A DNA stretch of 7,646 nt from the NCBI GenBank assembly GCA_021154945.1, contig JAJNQF010000202.1, positions 1 to 7,646 on the forward strand. The letters are read 5' to 3'. The stretch comes from Sphingomonas sp. (GTDB lineage Bacteria; Pseudomonadota; Alphaproteobacteria; Sphingomonadales; Sphingomonadaceae). Position 1 is the stretch's first letter. Each line of letters begins with the position of its first letter. Made by a program: the position numbers and the translations under genes. Below, piece by piece: positions 1-5,679 of this stretch. The notes under the pieces are model-generated. The model was not told the origin of the DNA. It worked only from the letters and a program-made list of their open reading frames with translations, and made no database searches.

Positions 1-94
1 CGGGAGGGGTCGGGGGAGGGCCTGTTCGCTCCTCGGACCTCGAATTTGCGGCTATGTCAGCCCCTCCCCCAACCCCTCCCGCAAGCGGGAGGGG
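1..94. repeat. GC-rich inverted-repeat element upstream of trpA (left end outside window)
   Basis: Bases 1-20 and 62-81 are a 20-base inverted repeat with one mismatch (a G.U wobble in RNA), enclosing a 41-base core. The right arm runs into a perfect 10-bp palindrome, 73-82 against 85-94, with an AA loop. By symmetry a matching palindrome should lie left of base 1. The left arm also has four G-runs (2-4, 6-9, 12-16, 18-20) separated by 1-2 bases, and the right arm has the same pattern on the other strand, so both could form G-quadruplexes. The left arm matches that of the element at 1768-1866 apart from two single-base insertions, so they are one family. It has no coding capacity of its own. 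It looks like a small non-autonomous or REP-like intergenic repeat, but no mobilising gene is seen. Confidence 0.8.
87..92 (+). promoter_or_regulatory. Shine-Dalgarno site for trpA, inside the repeat palindrome
   Basis: GGGAGG lies six bases before the TTG at 99 and is the only good ribosome binding sequence near the trpA start. It sits in the right half of the 73-94 palindrome, so the local hairpin would hide it, whereas pairing of 1-20 with 62-81 would leave it free. The competing ATG at 54 has no purine-rich sequence at the right distance. The site therefore favours the TTG start. Confidence 0.6.
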
Positions 95-98
95 AGCT

Positions 99-911
99 TT
101 GAGCCGCCTCGCCGCCACCTTCGCACGCACCGCCGCCGCCAGCCGCGCCGCGCTCGTCGCGTTCGTCACCGCGGGTGATCCGACCACCGAGGCCACCGGC
201 CCGATCCTCGACGCACTCGTCGCCGGCGGCGCGGATGCGATCGAGCTTGGCATGCCGTTCACCGACCCGATGGCCGACGGCCCCGCGATCCAGGCCGCCA
301 ACATCCGCAGCCTCGCGCAGGGGACCCGCACCGCCGACATCCTCGCCACCGCCACCGCGTTCCGCGCGCGTTATCCGGACGTGCCGCTGGTGCTGATGGG
401 CTACGGCAACCCGATGCTCCGGCGCGGCGCGGACTGGTTCGCCGACGCCGCCGCCAAGGCCGGGGTCGACGGCGTGATCTGCGTCGACGTGCCGCCCGAG
501 GAAGACGATGCGCTCGGGCCGCAGTTGCGCGCCGCGGGGATCGACCTGATCCGCCTCGCCACCCCAACCACCGACGCCGCGCGGTTGCCGACCGTGCTCG
601 ATGGCGCGAGCGGGTTCCTGTATTATGTCTCAGTCGCCGGCATCACCGGGCTTCAGCAGGCGCAGCAATCCTCGATCGAGGATGCCGTCGCGCGCCTAAA
701 ATCCCAGACCGATATCCCGATCGCGGTCGGCTTCGGCATCCGCACCCCCGAGCAGGCGGCCAACGTCGCGCGCGTCGCCGATGGCGTCGTCGTCGGCTCG
801 GCGATCGTCGAACTGGTCGCGCAGCACGGCGCCGCTGCGGCCGAGCCGGTCCGCGCCTATATCAAGTCCCTCGCCGACGCCGTCGCTTCGGCTCGAAAGG
901 TTCCCGCATGA
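99..911 (+). CDS. trpA: Tryptophan synthase alpha subunit
   Basis: TrpA cleaves indole-3-glycerol phosphate to indole and glyceraldehyde-3-phosphate. Indole passes to the beta subunit TrpB in the cytoplasmic alpha2-beta2 complex, the last step of tryptophan synthesis. The family signature IELGMPFTDPMADGP is present, as are the YYVSVAGITG loop and GFGIRTPEQ phosphate-binding segment of this TIM barrel. I start at TTG 99: this gives 270 residues, normal for TrpA, puts the catalytic Glu and Asp at 49 and 60 exactly as in the enteric enzymes, and has a good ribosome binding site. An ATG at 54 would add 15 residues (MSAPPPTPPASGRGA) encoded mostly by the repeat. The stop overlaps the accD start (ATGA), indicating translational coupling. 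trpB is expected just upstream, outside the window. Confidence 0.95.
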   Translation: MSRLAATFARTAAASRAALVAFVTAGDPTTEATGPILDALVAGGADAIELGMPFTDPMADGPAIQAANIRSLAQGTRTADILATATAFRARYPDVPLVLMGYGNPMLRRGADWFADAAAKAGVDGVICVDVPPEEDDALGPQLRAAGIDLIRLATPTTDAARLPTVLDGASGFLYYVSVAGITGLQQAQQSSIEDAVARLKSQTDIPIAVGFGIRTPEQAANVARVADGVVVGSAIVELVAQHGAAAAEPVRAYIKSLADAVASARKVPA

Positions 912-1759
912 GCTGGCTCAACAGCGTCCGCAACGTCCTGCCCTTCGTCGCGAAGCGCGAGACGCCCGAAAATCTCTGGCACAAGTGCAAGGGCTGCGGG
1001 CAGATGGTCTTCACCAAGGAGCTCGAGGACAATCTGTACGTCTGCCCGAAATGCGATCATCACGACCGCATCGGGCCGAAGATCCGCTTCGCGCAGCTGT
1101 TCGACGAGGGCAGCTGCAGCGAACTCCCGGCCCCGAAAGTCCCCGAGGATCCGCTCAAGTTCCGCGACCAGAAACGATACACCGATCGCCTCAAGGCGGC
1201 ACGGACCGACAATAGCGAGCAGGATGCGCTGATCAACGCACGCGGGGCGATCGACGGCCACCGGGTAGTCGTCGGCGTGCAGGACTTCGGCTTCATGGGC
1301 GGCTCGATGGGCCTGGCCGTCGGCGAGGCGTTCGTGCGCGGCGTCGAGGCGGCGATCGAGGACCGCGTGCCCTACGTGATCTTCACCGCGAGCGGCGGCG
1401 CGCGCATGCAGGAAGGCATCCTCAGCCTGATGCAGATGCCGCGCAGCACCGTCGCGATCCAGATGCTGCATGATGCCGGCCTGCCGTACATCGTCGTGCT
1501 GACGGACCCGACCTCGGGCGGCGTGATGGCGGCCTACGCGATGCTCGGCGACGTCCAGATCGCCGAGCCGAAGGCGACGTTGGCGTTCACCGGCCGCCGC
1601 GTGATCGAGAGCACCATTCGCGAGAAGCTGCCCGAGGATTTCCAGACGTCGGAATATTATCTCGAACACGGGATGATCGACATGGTCGTCCACCGGAAGG
1701 ACCTGCGCGAGCAGCTCGGCACGGTCATCGGGTATCTCAGCGCGCGCGAAGCAGCGTAA
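908..1759 (+). CDS. accD: Acetyl-CoA carboxylase carboxyltransferase subunit beta
   Basis: AccD pairs with AccA to form the carboxyltransferase that moves CO2 from carboxybiotin on AccB to acetyl-CoA, making malonyl-CoA for fatty acid synthesis. The 283-residue product opens with the family's four-cysteine zinc ribbon (C27, C30, C46, C49). The crotonase-like carboxyltransferase domain follows, with GGSMGLAVGE (131-140), the oxyanion-loop SGGARMQEG (162-170), LTDPTSGGV (198-206) and PKATLAFTGRRVIE (221-234). Length fits the family (E. coli about 304). The start ATG overlaps the trpA stop by four bases, so translation is probably coupled. The trpA-accD-folC order is common in alphaproteobacteria and links amino acid, lipid and folate genes without any direct metabolic connection. 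Nothing is missing or broken. Confidence 0.97.
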   Translation: MSWLNSVRNVLPFVAKRETPENLWHKCKGCGQMVFTKELEDNLYVCPKCDHHDRIGPKIRFAQLFDEGSCSELPAPKVPEDPLKFRDQKRYTDRLKAARTDNSEQDALINARGAIDGHRVVVGVQDFGFMGGSMGLAVGEAFVRGVEAAIEDRVPYVIFTASGGARMQEGILSLMQMPRSTVAIQMLHDAGLPYIVVLTDPTSGGVMAAYAMLGDVQIAEPKATLAFTGRRVIESTIREKLPEDFQTSEYYLEHGMIDMVVHRKDLREQLGTVIGYLSAREAA

Positions 1760-1767
1760 CATACCCG

Positions 1768-1866
1768 CTCTCCCCTCCGGGGAGAGGGTCGGGGTGAGGG
1801 GCAGCCCAGCAGTGCAGCGCCCGCAACAGCCCCTCACCCCAGCCCTCTCCCCTGAGGGAGAGGGAG
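1768..1866. repeat. GC-rich inverted-repeat element between accD and folC
   Basis: This complete copy has five parts: a palindrome (1768-1775 with 1779-1786, 3-base loop), a left arm (1779-1802), a 26-base core (1803-1828), a right arm (1829-1852) and a second palindrome (1843-1851 with 1856-1864, 4-base loop). The 24-base arms pair with two imperfect positions, a G.U wobble and a C.A mismatch. Each arm has four runs of three or more Gs on one strand, left arm on + and right arm on -. It fills nearly all the space between accD and folC. There is no T-run after the hairpins, so it is not an ordinary rho-independent terminator, and accD-folC read-through remains likely. Similar CCCTCACCCC...CCCTCTCCCC repeats are frequent in Gram-negative genomes; that comparison is from memory. 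Confidence 0.85.
1862..1866 (+). promoter_or_regulatory. Shine-Dalgarno site for folC, at the edge of the repeat
   Basis: GGGAG ends eight bases before ATG 1875. Its first three bases are the last three of the distal palindrome of the repeat, so the folC ribosome binding site is donated by the repeat, as for trpA. It supports starting folC at 1875 rather than at ATG 1794, which lies inside the repeat and would add 27 residues of repeat-encoded sequence. Confidence 0.65.
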
Positions 1867-1874
1867 TTAGAAGA

Positions 1875-3194
1875 ATGCCCGACCACGCCGTTTCCTCCTC
1901 CCCCGCCGTGCAGGCCCAGCTCGACCGGCTGACCGCGCTGTCCCCCGGCGCCGACACCCTCGGCCTCGAGCGCATCACCGCGCTCCTGTCCCGCCTCGGC
2001 GACCCGCACCTGAACCTCCCCCCAGTGTTCCACGTCGCCGGCACCAACGGCAAAGGCTCGACCTGCGCGTTCCTCCGCGCCGCGATCGAAGCCGCCGGGC
2101 ACAGCGTCCACGTCTATTCCTCCCCGCACCTCGTCCGCTTCAACGAACGCATCCGCCTCGCCGGATCGTTGATCGAGGACGATCTTCTCGCCGCCTTGCT
2201 CGAAGAGGTGCTCGACCACGCCGCCGACCTGCAAGCCAGCTTCTTCGAAGTCACCACCGCCGCCGCCTTCCTCGCCTTCGCCCGCACGCCAGCGGCAGCG
2301 ACGATCGTCGAGGTCAGTCTCGGCGGGCGGCTTGACGCGACCAACGTCATCCCGAACCCCGTTGTCACCGGCATCGCCGCGCTGGGCATCGACCACCAGT
2401 CGTTCCTCGGCGACACCCTGCTCGAGATCGCAGGCGAGAAGGCAGGGATCGCCAAGCCCGGCGTACCCCTCGTCACGATGGACTACCCCAAGGCCTTGCG
2501 CACGAAGATCGCCGCGGTCGCCGATGCGGCCGGGGCGTCGGTCGCCGCGCGCGGCACGGCGTGGACCAGCGGGACCGCGCGGACGACGATGCGGTACGAG
2601 GATGCGGGCTTTTCGGTCGTCACCAACCGCCCTCGACTCGTCGGCGCGCATCAGTCGCGCAATCTCGCGCTGGCGATCGCGATGCTGCGTCACCAGGGCA
2701 CGCTGCACATCCCCGAAGCCGCGATGCGCGCCGCCGCCGACTGGGCGCATTGGCCGGCGCGCATGCAGCGTTTGTCCGACGGTCCCCTGCTCGCACGCCT
2801 GCTGCACGGCAGCGAACTATGGCTCGACGGGGCGCATAATCCCAATGCCGCGCAACCGGTCGCGCGGGCGCTGCGGACGTTGGCGAAGGGTCGTCCGGTC
2901 ACGCTGATTCTCGGGATGCTCGCGAACAAGGACGCCGAGGCGGTGATCCGCATCCTGTCGCCGTCGGTCGGGCACGTCGTCGCGATCCCGGTGCCGGGGC
3001 ACGCGCATCACGCGCCGGAGGCACTCACGGCGCTCGCGCAAAGCTTCGGGAAGACGGCCGAAACGTCGCCGACCCCCGCCGATGCGCTCGACCTGATCGG
3101 TATGCGGAGCGCCCAGCCCAACCTCGTCCTGATTGCCGGTTCGCTCTACCTCGCCGGTGAAGTGCTCGCGGCGAACGACCAGCCGCCGGACTGA
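1875..3194 (+). CDS. folC: Bifunctional folylpolyglutamate synthase / dihydrofolate synthase
   Basis: FolC adds L-glutamate to dihydropteroate, making dihydrofolate, and then adds further glutamates to reduced folates, using ATP. It is a cytoplasmic Mur-ligase-family enzyme. The 439-residue product has the ATP-binding loop GTNGKGS (56-62), YSSPHLVRFNERI (81-93), the dihydrofolate-synthase-type LGGRLDATNV (149-158), GEKAGIAKPGVP (187-198; its Lys matches the carbamylated Lys of the family), WLDGAHNP (316-323) and a C-terminal GSLYLAGEV (422-430). Length is typical. An in-frame ATG at 1794 would add 27 residues encoded by the repeat; ATG 1875 has GGGAG eight bases upstream and is preferred. The gene is 115 bases after accD on the same strand and is probably in the trpA-accD transcript. 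Bifunctionality is assumed from the family, since monofunctional FolC proteins look very similar. Confidence 0.95.
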   Translation: MPDHAVSSSPAVQAQLDRLTALSPGADTLGLERITALLSRLGDPHLNLPPVFHVAGTNGKGSTCAFLRAAIEAAGHSVHVYSSPHLVRFNERIRLAGSLIEDDLLAALLEEVLDHAADLQASFFEVTTAAAFLAFARTPAAATIVEVSLGGRLDATNVIPNPVVTGIAALGIDHQSFLGDTLLEIAGEKAGIAKPGVPLVTMDYPKALRTKIAAVADAAGASVAARGTAWTSGTARTTMRYEDAGFSVVTNRPRLVGAHQSRNLALAIAMLRHQGTLHIPEAAMRAAADWAHWPARMQRLSDGPLLARLLHGSELWLDGAHNPNAAQPVARALRTLAKGRPVTLILGMLANKDAEAVIRILSPSVGHVVAIPVPGHAHHAPEALTALAQSFGKTAETSPTPADALDLIGMRSAQPNLVLIAGSLYLAGEVLAANDQPPD

Positions 3195-3205
3195 ATTCTT
3201 ATTGC

Positions 3206-3220
3206 TATTGACTATCAATA
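3206..3220. promoter_or_regulatory. AT-rich palindrome, candidate Fur-type operator
   Basis: TATTGA and TCAATA form a perfect 6-bp inverted repeat around a 3-base spacer, in a patch (3195-3222) far more AT-rich than the surrounding sequence. It lies 42 bases before the start of the downstream gene. By my count the central 13 bases match 9 of 13 positions of the classical Fur core AATGATAATCATT. A TTGACT within it (3208-3213) could also serve as a -35 element, but no convincing -10 follows. The metal-regulator assignment is an inference from resemblance. The palindrome itself is directly visible. Confidence 0.4.
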
Positions 3221-3262
3221 ACGGACGCGCGACGTTGTGGGGACCACTACGGAGTCGCGTGA

Positions 3263-3739
3263 ATGACCGATACCCGCCCCAGTTCGACGCCCAGTTCGAC
3301 GCCCGCCTCAGCCAACCTGCTCGCCAGCGCGACGACGTTGCTGCCGCATCCGCTACCGCCTTGTGAAAACGCACGAATCGCCTTGTTCGCGATACGGCGG
3401 ATGGGGGCCCACGGGCTTGCCGACGCGCGTGCGGCGCACACGATGTTCACCGCATTCGGGCAGAGTTTCCGTCGCCCGCTGGTGCTGCTGCGCGCGCTGA
3501 TGGCCGACCTTGCGGGCACATCGGCGGGGACGATCGCGATCGCGCCATGCTGCTGCGCGCGGATGACGCCGGCGGAGTCGGCAATGCTGTCGATCCTGGC
3601 GCGCGTCGAGATTGCACCGGAGAGCGCGCGCTACCTGATGGCCGATCTGCTCGGCGTCCGCCGCGTCGACGGCGTCCTCGCCAGCGCCGCGGCGGTGGCC
3701 GCTGCGTTTGCCGACGAGGGAAGACCCGTCGTCATGTAG
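3263..3739 (+). CDS. Conserved protein of unknown function with a Cys-Cys-Cys motif (possibly DUF6628 family)
   Basis: I do not recognise a function. The sequence resembles a small sphingomonad family that I recall as DUF6628; that name is from memory. The 158-residue product has a Ser/Thr/Pro-rich, low-complexity N-terminus (SSTPSSTP, from a 12-base tandem duplication at 3280-3303). A probable conserved core follows, with LLPHPLPPCENARIALFAIRRMGAHGL (26-52), FRRPLVLLRALMADLA (69-84) and APCCCARMTPAE (94-105). It has no signal peptide and no convincing membrane segment, so it is probably cytoplasmic. Cysteines 34 and 96-98 could bind a metal or be redox active, but this is untested. GGAG at 3251-3254 is eight bases before the ATG. 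The start lies 68 bases after folC, behind the Fur-like palindrome, so it may have its own promoter. The stop abuts the convergent ampG stop. Confidence 0.8.
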   Translation: MTDTRPSSTPSSTPASANLLASATTLLPHPLPPCENARIALFAIRRMGAHGLADARAAHTMFTAFGQSFRRPLVLLRALMADLAGTSAGTIAIAPCCCARMTPAESAMLSILARVEIAPESARYLMADLLGVRRVDGVLASAAAVAAAFADEGRPVVM

Positions 3740-5074
3740 CTACGTGGTTTCCTCGGCCCGTGCGCTGCGGACACTTTCGACGACGAAGCCCTGCCGCCAG
3801 AGGATCCACAGCAGGACCAAGCCCGGCACCGCGACAATCATCGTCAGCATCCAGAACCCCGGCCAGCCGAGCGCAGTCGCGGCATAGCCGGCTGGTGCTG
3901 CCAACCACGTTCGCCCAACTGCCGCGAACGACGACAGCAACGCGAACTGGGTCGCAGTATAAGCAAGGTTCGACAGGCCCGAGAGATACGTCACGAACAC
4001 CGTCAGGCCGATCCCGCTGGTGACCTGCTCGGTCGCCACCGCGATCGTCAGCCAAGTATTCGAATGGCCGTGCCAGGCGAGGATCACGAACATGAAGTTG
4101 CTCAGCATCATCAGCATGCCCGATACGAACAGCGCGCGGCCGAGACCAAGCCACGCCATGAACGGTGCGCCGAGGGCGGTACCGACGATCAGCCCCCAGA
4201 AACCGACGAGCTTGTTGATCGCGATGAATTCGGTGTCGCTGAACCCCAGTTCGACGATCATCGGGTTGAGCATCCCCTGCCCCATCGCGTCGCCGAGCTT
4301 GTAGATCAGCACGAACAAAAGGATCAGCACCGCGCCGCGCCGTTGGAAGAACTCGCGGAACGGGCCGATGATCGTGTCCTCGAGCCAGCGTCCGCCGGTC
4401 TCCTGCGGCTGCTTGGCCAGTACGCGATCGTGCAGGCCCCGCCCGGCCCAAAGTGCGGCGAGTGCTCCGGGGATAACGCAGAACGCGGTCAGCCCATAGC
4501 CCAGTGCCCAGCCGAGACCGAGGCCTTCGGACGATGCAATCGCGATGGTCCCGACGCCTGCTGCAAGGTTACCGAGGCGATAGCCAAACTGATTATTTGC
4601 CGTGCCATGCGGCAGTTCGTCTTCGGGCAGAATCTCGATTCGATAGGCGTCGATGACGATATCTTGCGTCGCGCCGAGGAACGCGGTGACGATTGCCCAA
4701 AAGGCGAAGACGCCGAGATGCTCCTGCGGTGCACTGAACCCGAGCATCCACACAGAACCGAACAACAATGCTTGTACGAAGAACAGCCATGCGCGGCGCT
4801 GTCCGACCAAGCGCGTCAGGATCGGGATCTCGATCCGGTCGATGAACGGTGCCCACAGGAACTTCAGTGTGTACGGCGTCGTCAGACCGATCGCGAACCC
4901 GATCGTCTTCTTGTCTATGCCGACCTTGGATAGCCAATACCCCATCGTGCCGAGCAGCAGGGCGAGCGGAAAGCCGCTCGATATGCCGAGTAGCAAAGCG
5001 GCAATCGGTCTCGGCCGGAGATATGGCGCAAGGGTGGCAAGAACGGAACGACGCTCGACGGTATCGGTGGACAT
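3740..5074 (-). CDS. ampG: AmpG-like muropeptide permease (MFS)
   Basis: AmpG-type permeases import GlcNAc-anhydro-MurNAc peptides released from the cell wall for recycling; in many Gram-negatives this flux controls beta-lactamase induction. The 444-residue product is strongly hydrophobic, with about 12 membrane segments by eye. It carries landmarks also found in E. coli AmpG: SSGFPLALLLGT (32-43), KKTIGF (55-60), KFLWAPFIDR (71-80), ATQDIVIDAYR (135-145), FGYRLGNL (163-170), ILLFVLIYKLGDAM (251-264) and ATQFALLSSFAAVGR (374-388). It is shorter than the E. coli protein (491), mainly in the C-terminal half, so it may lack extra helices. The ATG at 5074 has no clear ribosome binding site. A response regulator gene lies 52 bases upstream on the same strand. 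Substrate is inferred from family; AmpG paralogues with other substrates cannot be excluded. Confidence 0.85.
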   Translation of the reverse strand: MSTDTVERRSVLATLAPYLRPRPIAALLLGISSGFPLALLLGTMGYWLSKVGIDKKTIGFAIGLTTPYTLKFLWAPFIDRIEIPILTRLVGQRRAWLFFVQALLFGSVWMLGFSAPQEHLGVFAFWAIVTAFLGATQDIVIDAYRIEILPEDELPHGTANNQFGYRLGNLAAGVGTIAIASSEGLGLGWALGYGLTAFCVIPGALAALWAGRGLHDRVLAKQPQETGGRWLEDTIIGPFREFFQRRGAVLILLFVLIYKLGDAMGQGMLNPMIVELGFSDTEFIAINKLVGFWGLIVGTALGAPFMAWLGLGRALFVSGMLMMLSNFMFVILAWHGHSNTWLTIAVATEQVTSGIGLTVFVTYLSGLSNLAYTATQFALLSSFAAVGRTWLAAPAGYAATALGWPGFWMLTMIVAVPGLVLLWILWRQGFVVESVRSARAEETT

Positions 5075-5126
5075 GCCCCGACAATAGCGCCCTGCCCGGA
5101 CTAGGGAAGCGGTAAGCCGAAGTGCG

Positions 5127-5558
5127 TTACGCTGGCTGAGAAAACAGCGTGAACCCCGAGGGCACGCGCTTCGGCTTTTTGCCGCCGATCATCGCCTCGA
5201 TCGCCTCGATCGCGGCAATCAGATCGCGCGGTGCGTAGGGCTTGGCCATGCAACCGGCGGCGAGCGTGGTCGCCTCGACCGGGCAACTTCCGGTCACGAA
5301 CATCACCGGCACGCCGCCAGCTTGTGCCGCACGGGCGACGTCGATGCCCGATCCGTCGGCGAGGTTCACGTCGACCAAGACCAGATCGACCACGGTGTCG
5401 CTTTCCAGGATCAGCAGCGCCTCGGCGACCCGATCGATCGTCGCGACGATCGTGAAATCCGCCTCGGCCAGGAAATATTCGGTATCGAACGCCACCAGCG
5501 GCTCGTCCTCGACCACGAGGAGCCGGACAATCTGCCGCTTCTTCTTCCCGAACAACAT
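5127..5558 (-). CDS. Stand-alone receiver-domain response regulator
   Basis: This is a single CheY-like receiver domain with no output domain. The 143-residue product has the acidic pocket LLVVEDEP (E17, D18), the phosphoacceptor D63 in LVLVDVNLADGSG, the switch Thr T89 in VMFVTG and the conserved Lys K106 in MAKPY, so it should be phosphorylatable. The last 20 or so residues (from GGKKPKR) are a basic, probably unstructured tail. I start at ATG 5558 (MLFGKKKRQ). The frame stays open for 110 more codons, to 5888, but that region has no receiver features and overlaps the pseudouridine synthase on the other strand. No strong ribosome binding site is seen. Such proteins act by protein contacts, in phosphorelays or by sequestering phosphate; the partner kinase is not in the window. 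It may be co-transcribed with ampG, 52 bases downstream. Confidence 0.9.
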   Translation of the reverse strand: MLFGKKKRQIVRLLVVEDEPLVAFDTEYFLAEADFTIVATIDRVAEALLILESDTVVDLVLVDVNLADGSGIDVARAAQAGGVPVMFVTGSCPVEATTLAAGCMAKPYAPRDLIAAIEAIEAMIGGKKPKRVPSGFTLFSQPA

Positions 5559-5679
5559 TGCCGAAAGGCCCCCGGTCGCATGCGAAATGGTCGTTACGCT
5601 TGCGTGTCCTAACGCGTCGCCGCACGAACGGTCGCAAATATTTTCGCGCTGGCGGCCGATCCATAGTATCAGCCGCGCC
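5559..5679. promoter_or_regulatory. Divergent intergenic region between the response regulator and the pseudouridine synthase
   Basis: These 121 bases should hold promoters for both directions. I see a perfect AAATATTT palindrome at 5636-5643 and a TAGTAT hexamer at 5664-5669 that could be a -10 for the rightward gene, though no good -35 lies 16-18 bases upstream of it. If that hexamer is real, transcription would begin only a few bases before ATG 5680. I found no GGAAC...GTT general-stress promoter pointing at the regulator. Confidence 0.3.

Noticed and set aside
1768..1866. Rho-independent terminator after accD
   Set aside because: The hairpins are strong but no T-run follows, and the symmetry with the trpA copy points to a repeat element.
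857..2053. Long reverse-strand open frame opposite accD and the repeat
   Set aside because: It is antisense to a clear accD, runs through the repeat, has low-complexity composition and no recognisable domain. Such frames are expected in GC-rich DNA.
1737..2807. Reverse-strand open frame opposite folC
   Set aside because: It resembles no known family, is rich in Gly, Arg, Glu and Ala, and lies opposite well-conserved folC motifs.
4064..4933. 289-codon forward frame inside ampG
   Set aside because: It is antisense to the permease, whose conserved motifs fix the coding strand.
5129..5150. Inverted repeat ACGCTG/CAGCGT at the end of the response regulator gene
   Set aside because: The stem is only 6 bp with a 10-base loop inside coding sequence and no T-run, so chance is likely.
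5185..5215. Short tandem GATCGCCTC-like repeat
   Set aside because: It encodes the regular EAIEAI helix of the receiver domain and is explained by codon bias.
5242..5679. Upstream extension of the pseudouridine synthase frame
   Set aside because: It is antisense to the receiver domain and has no family similarity; the S4 domain and its short leader begin after ATG 5680.
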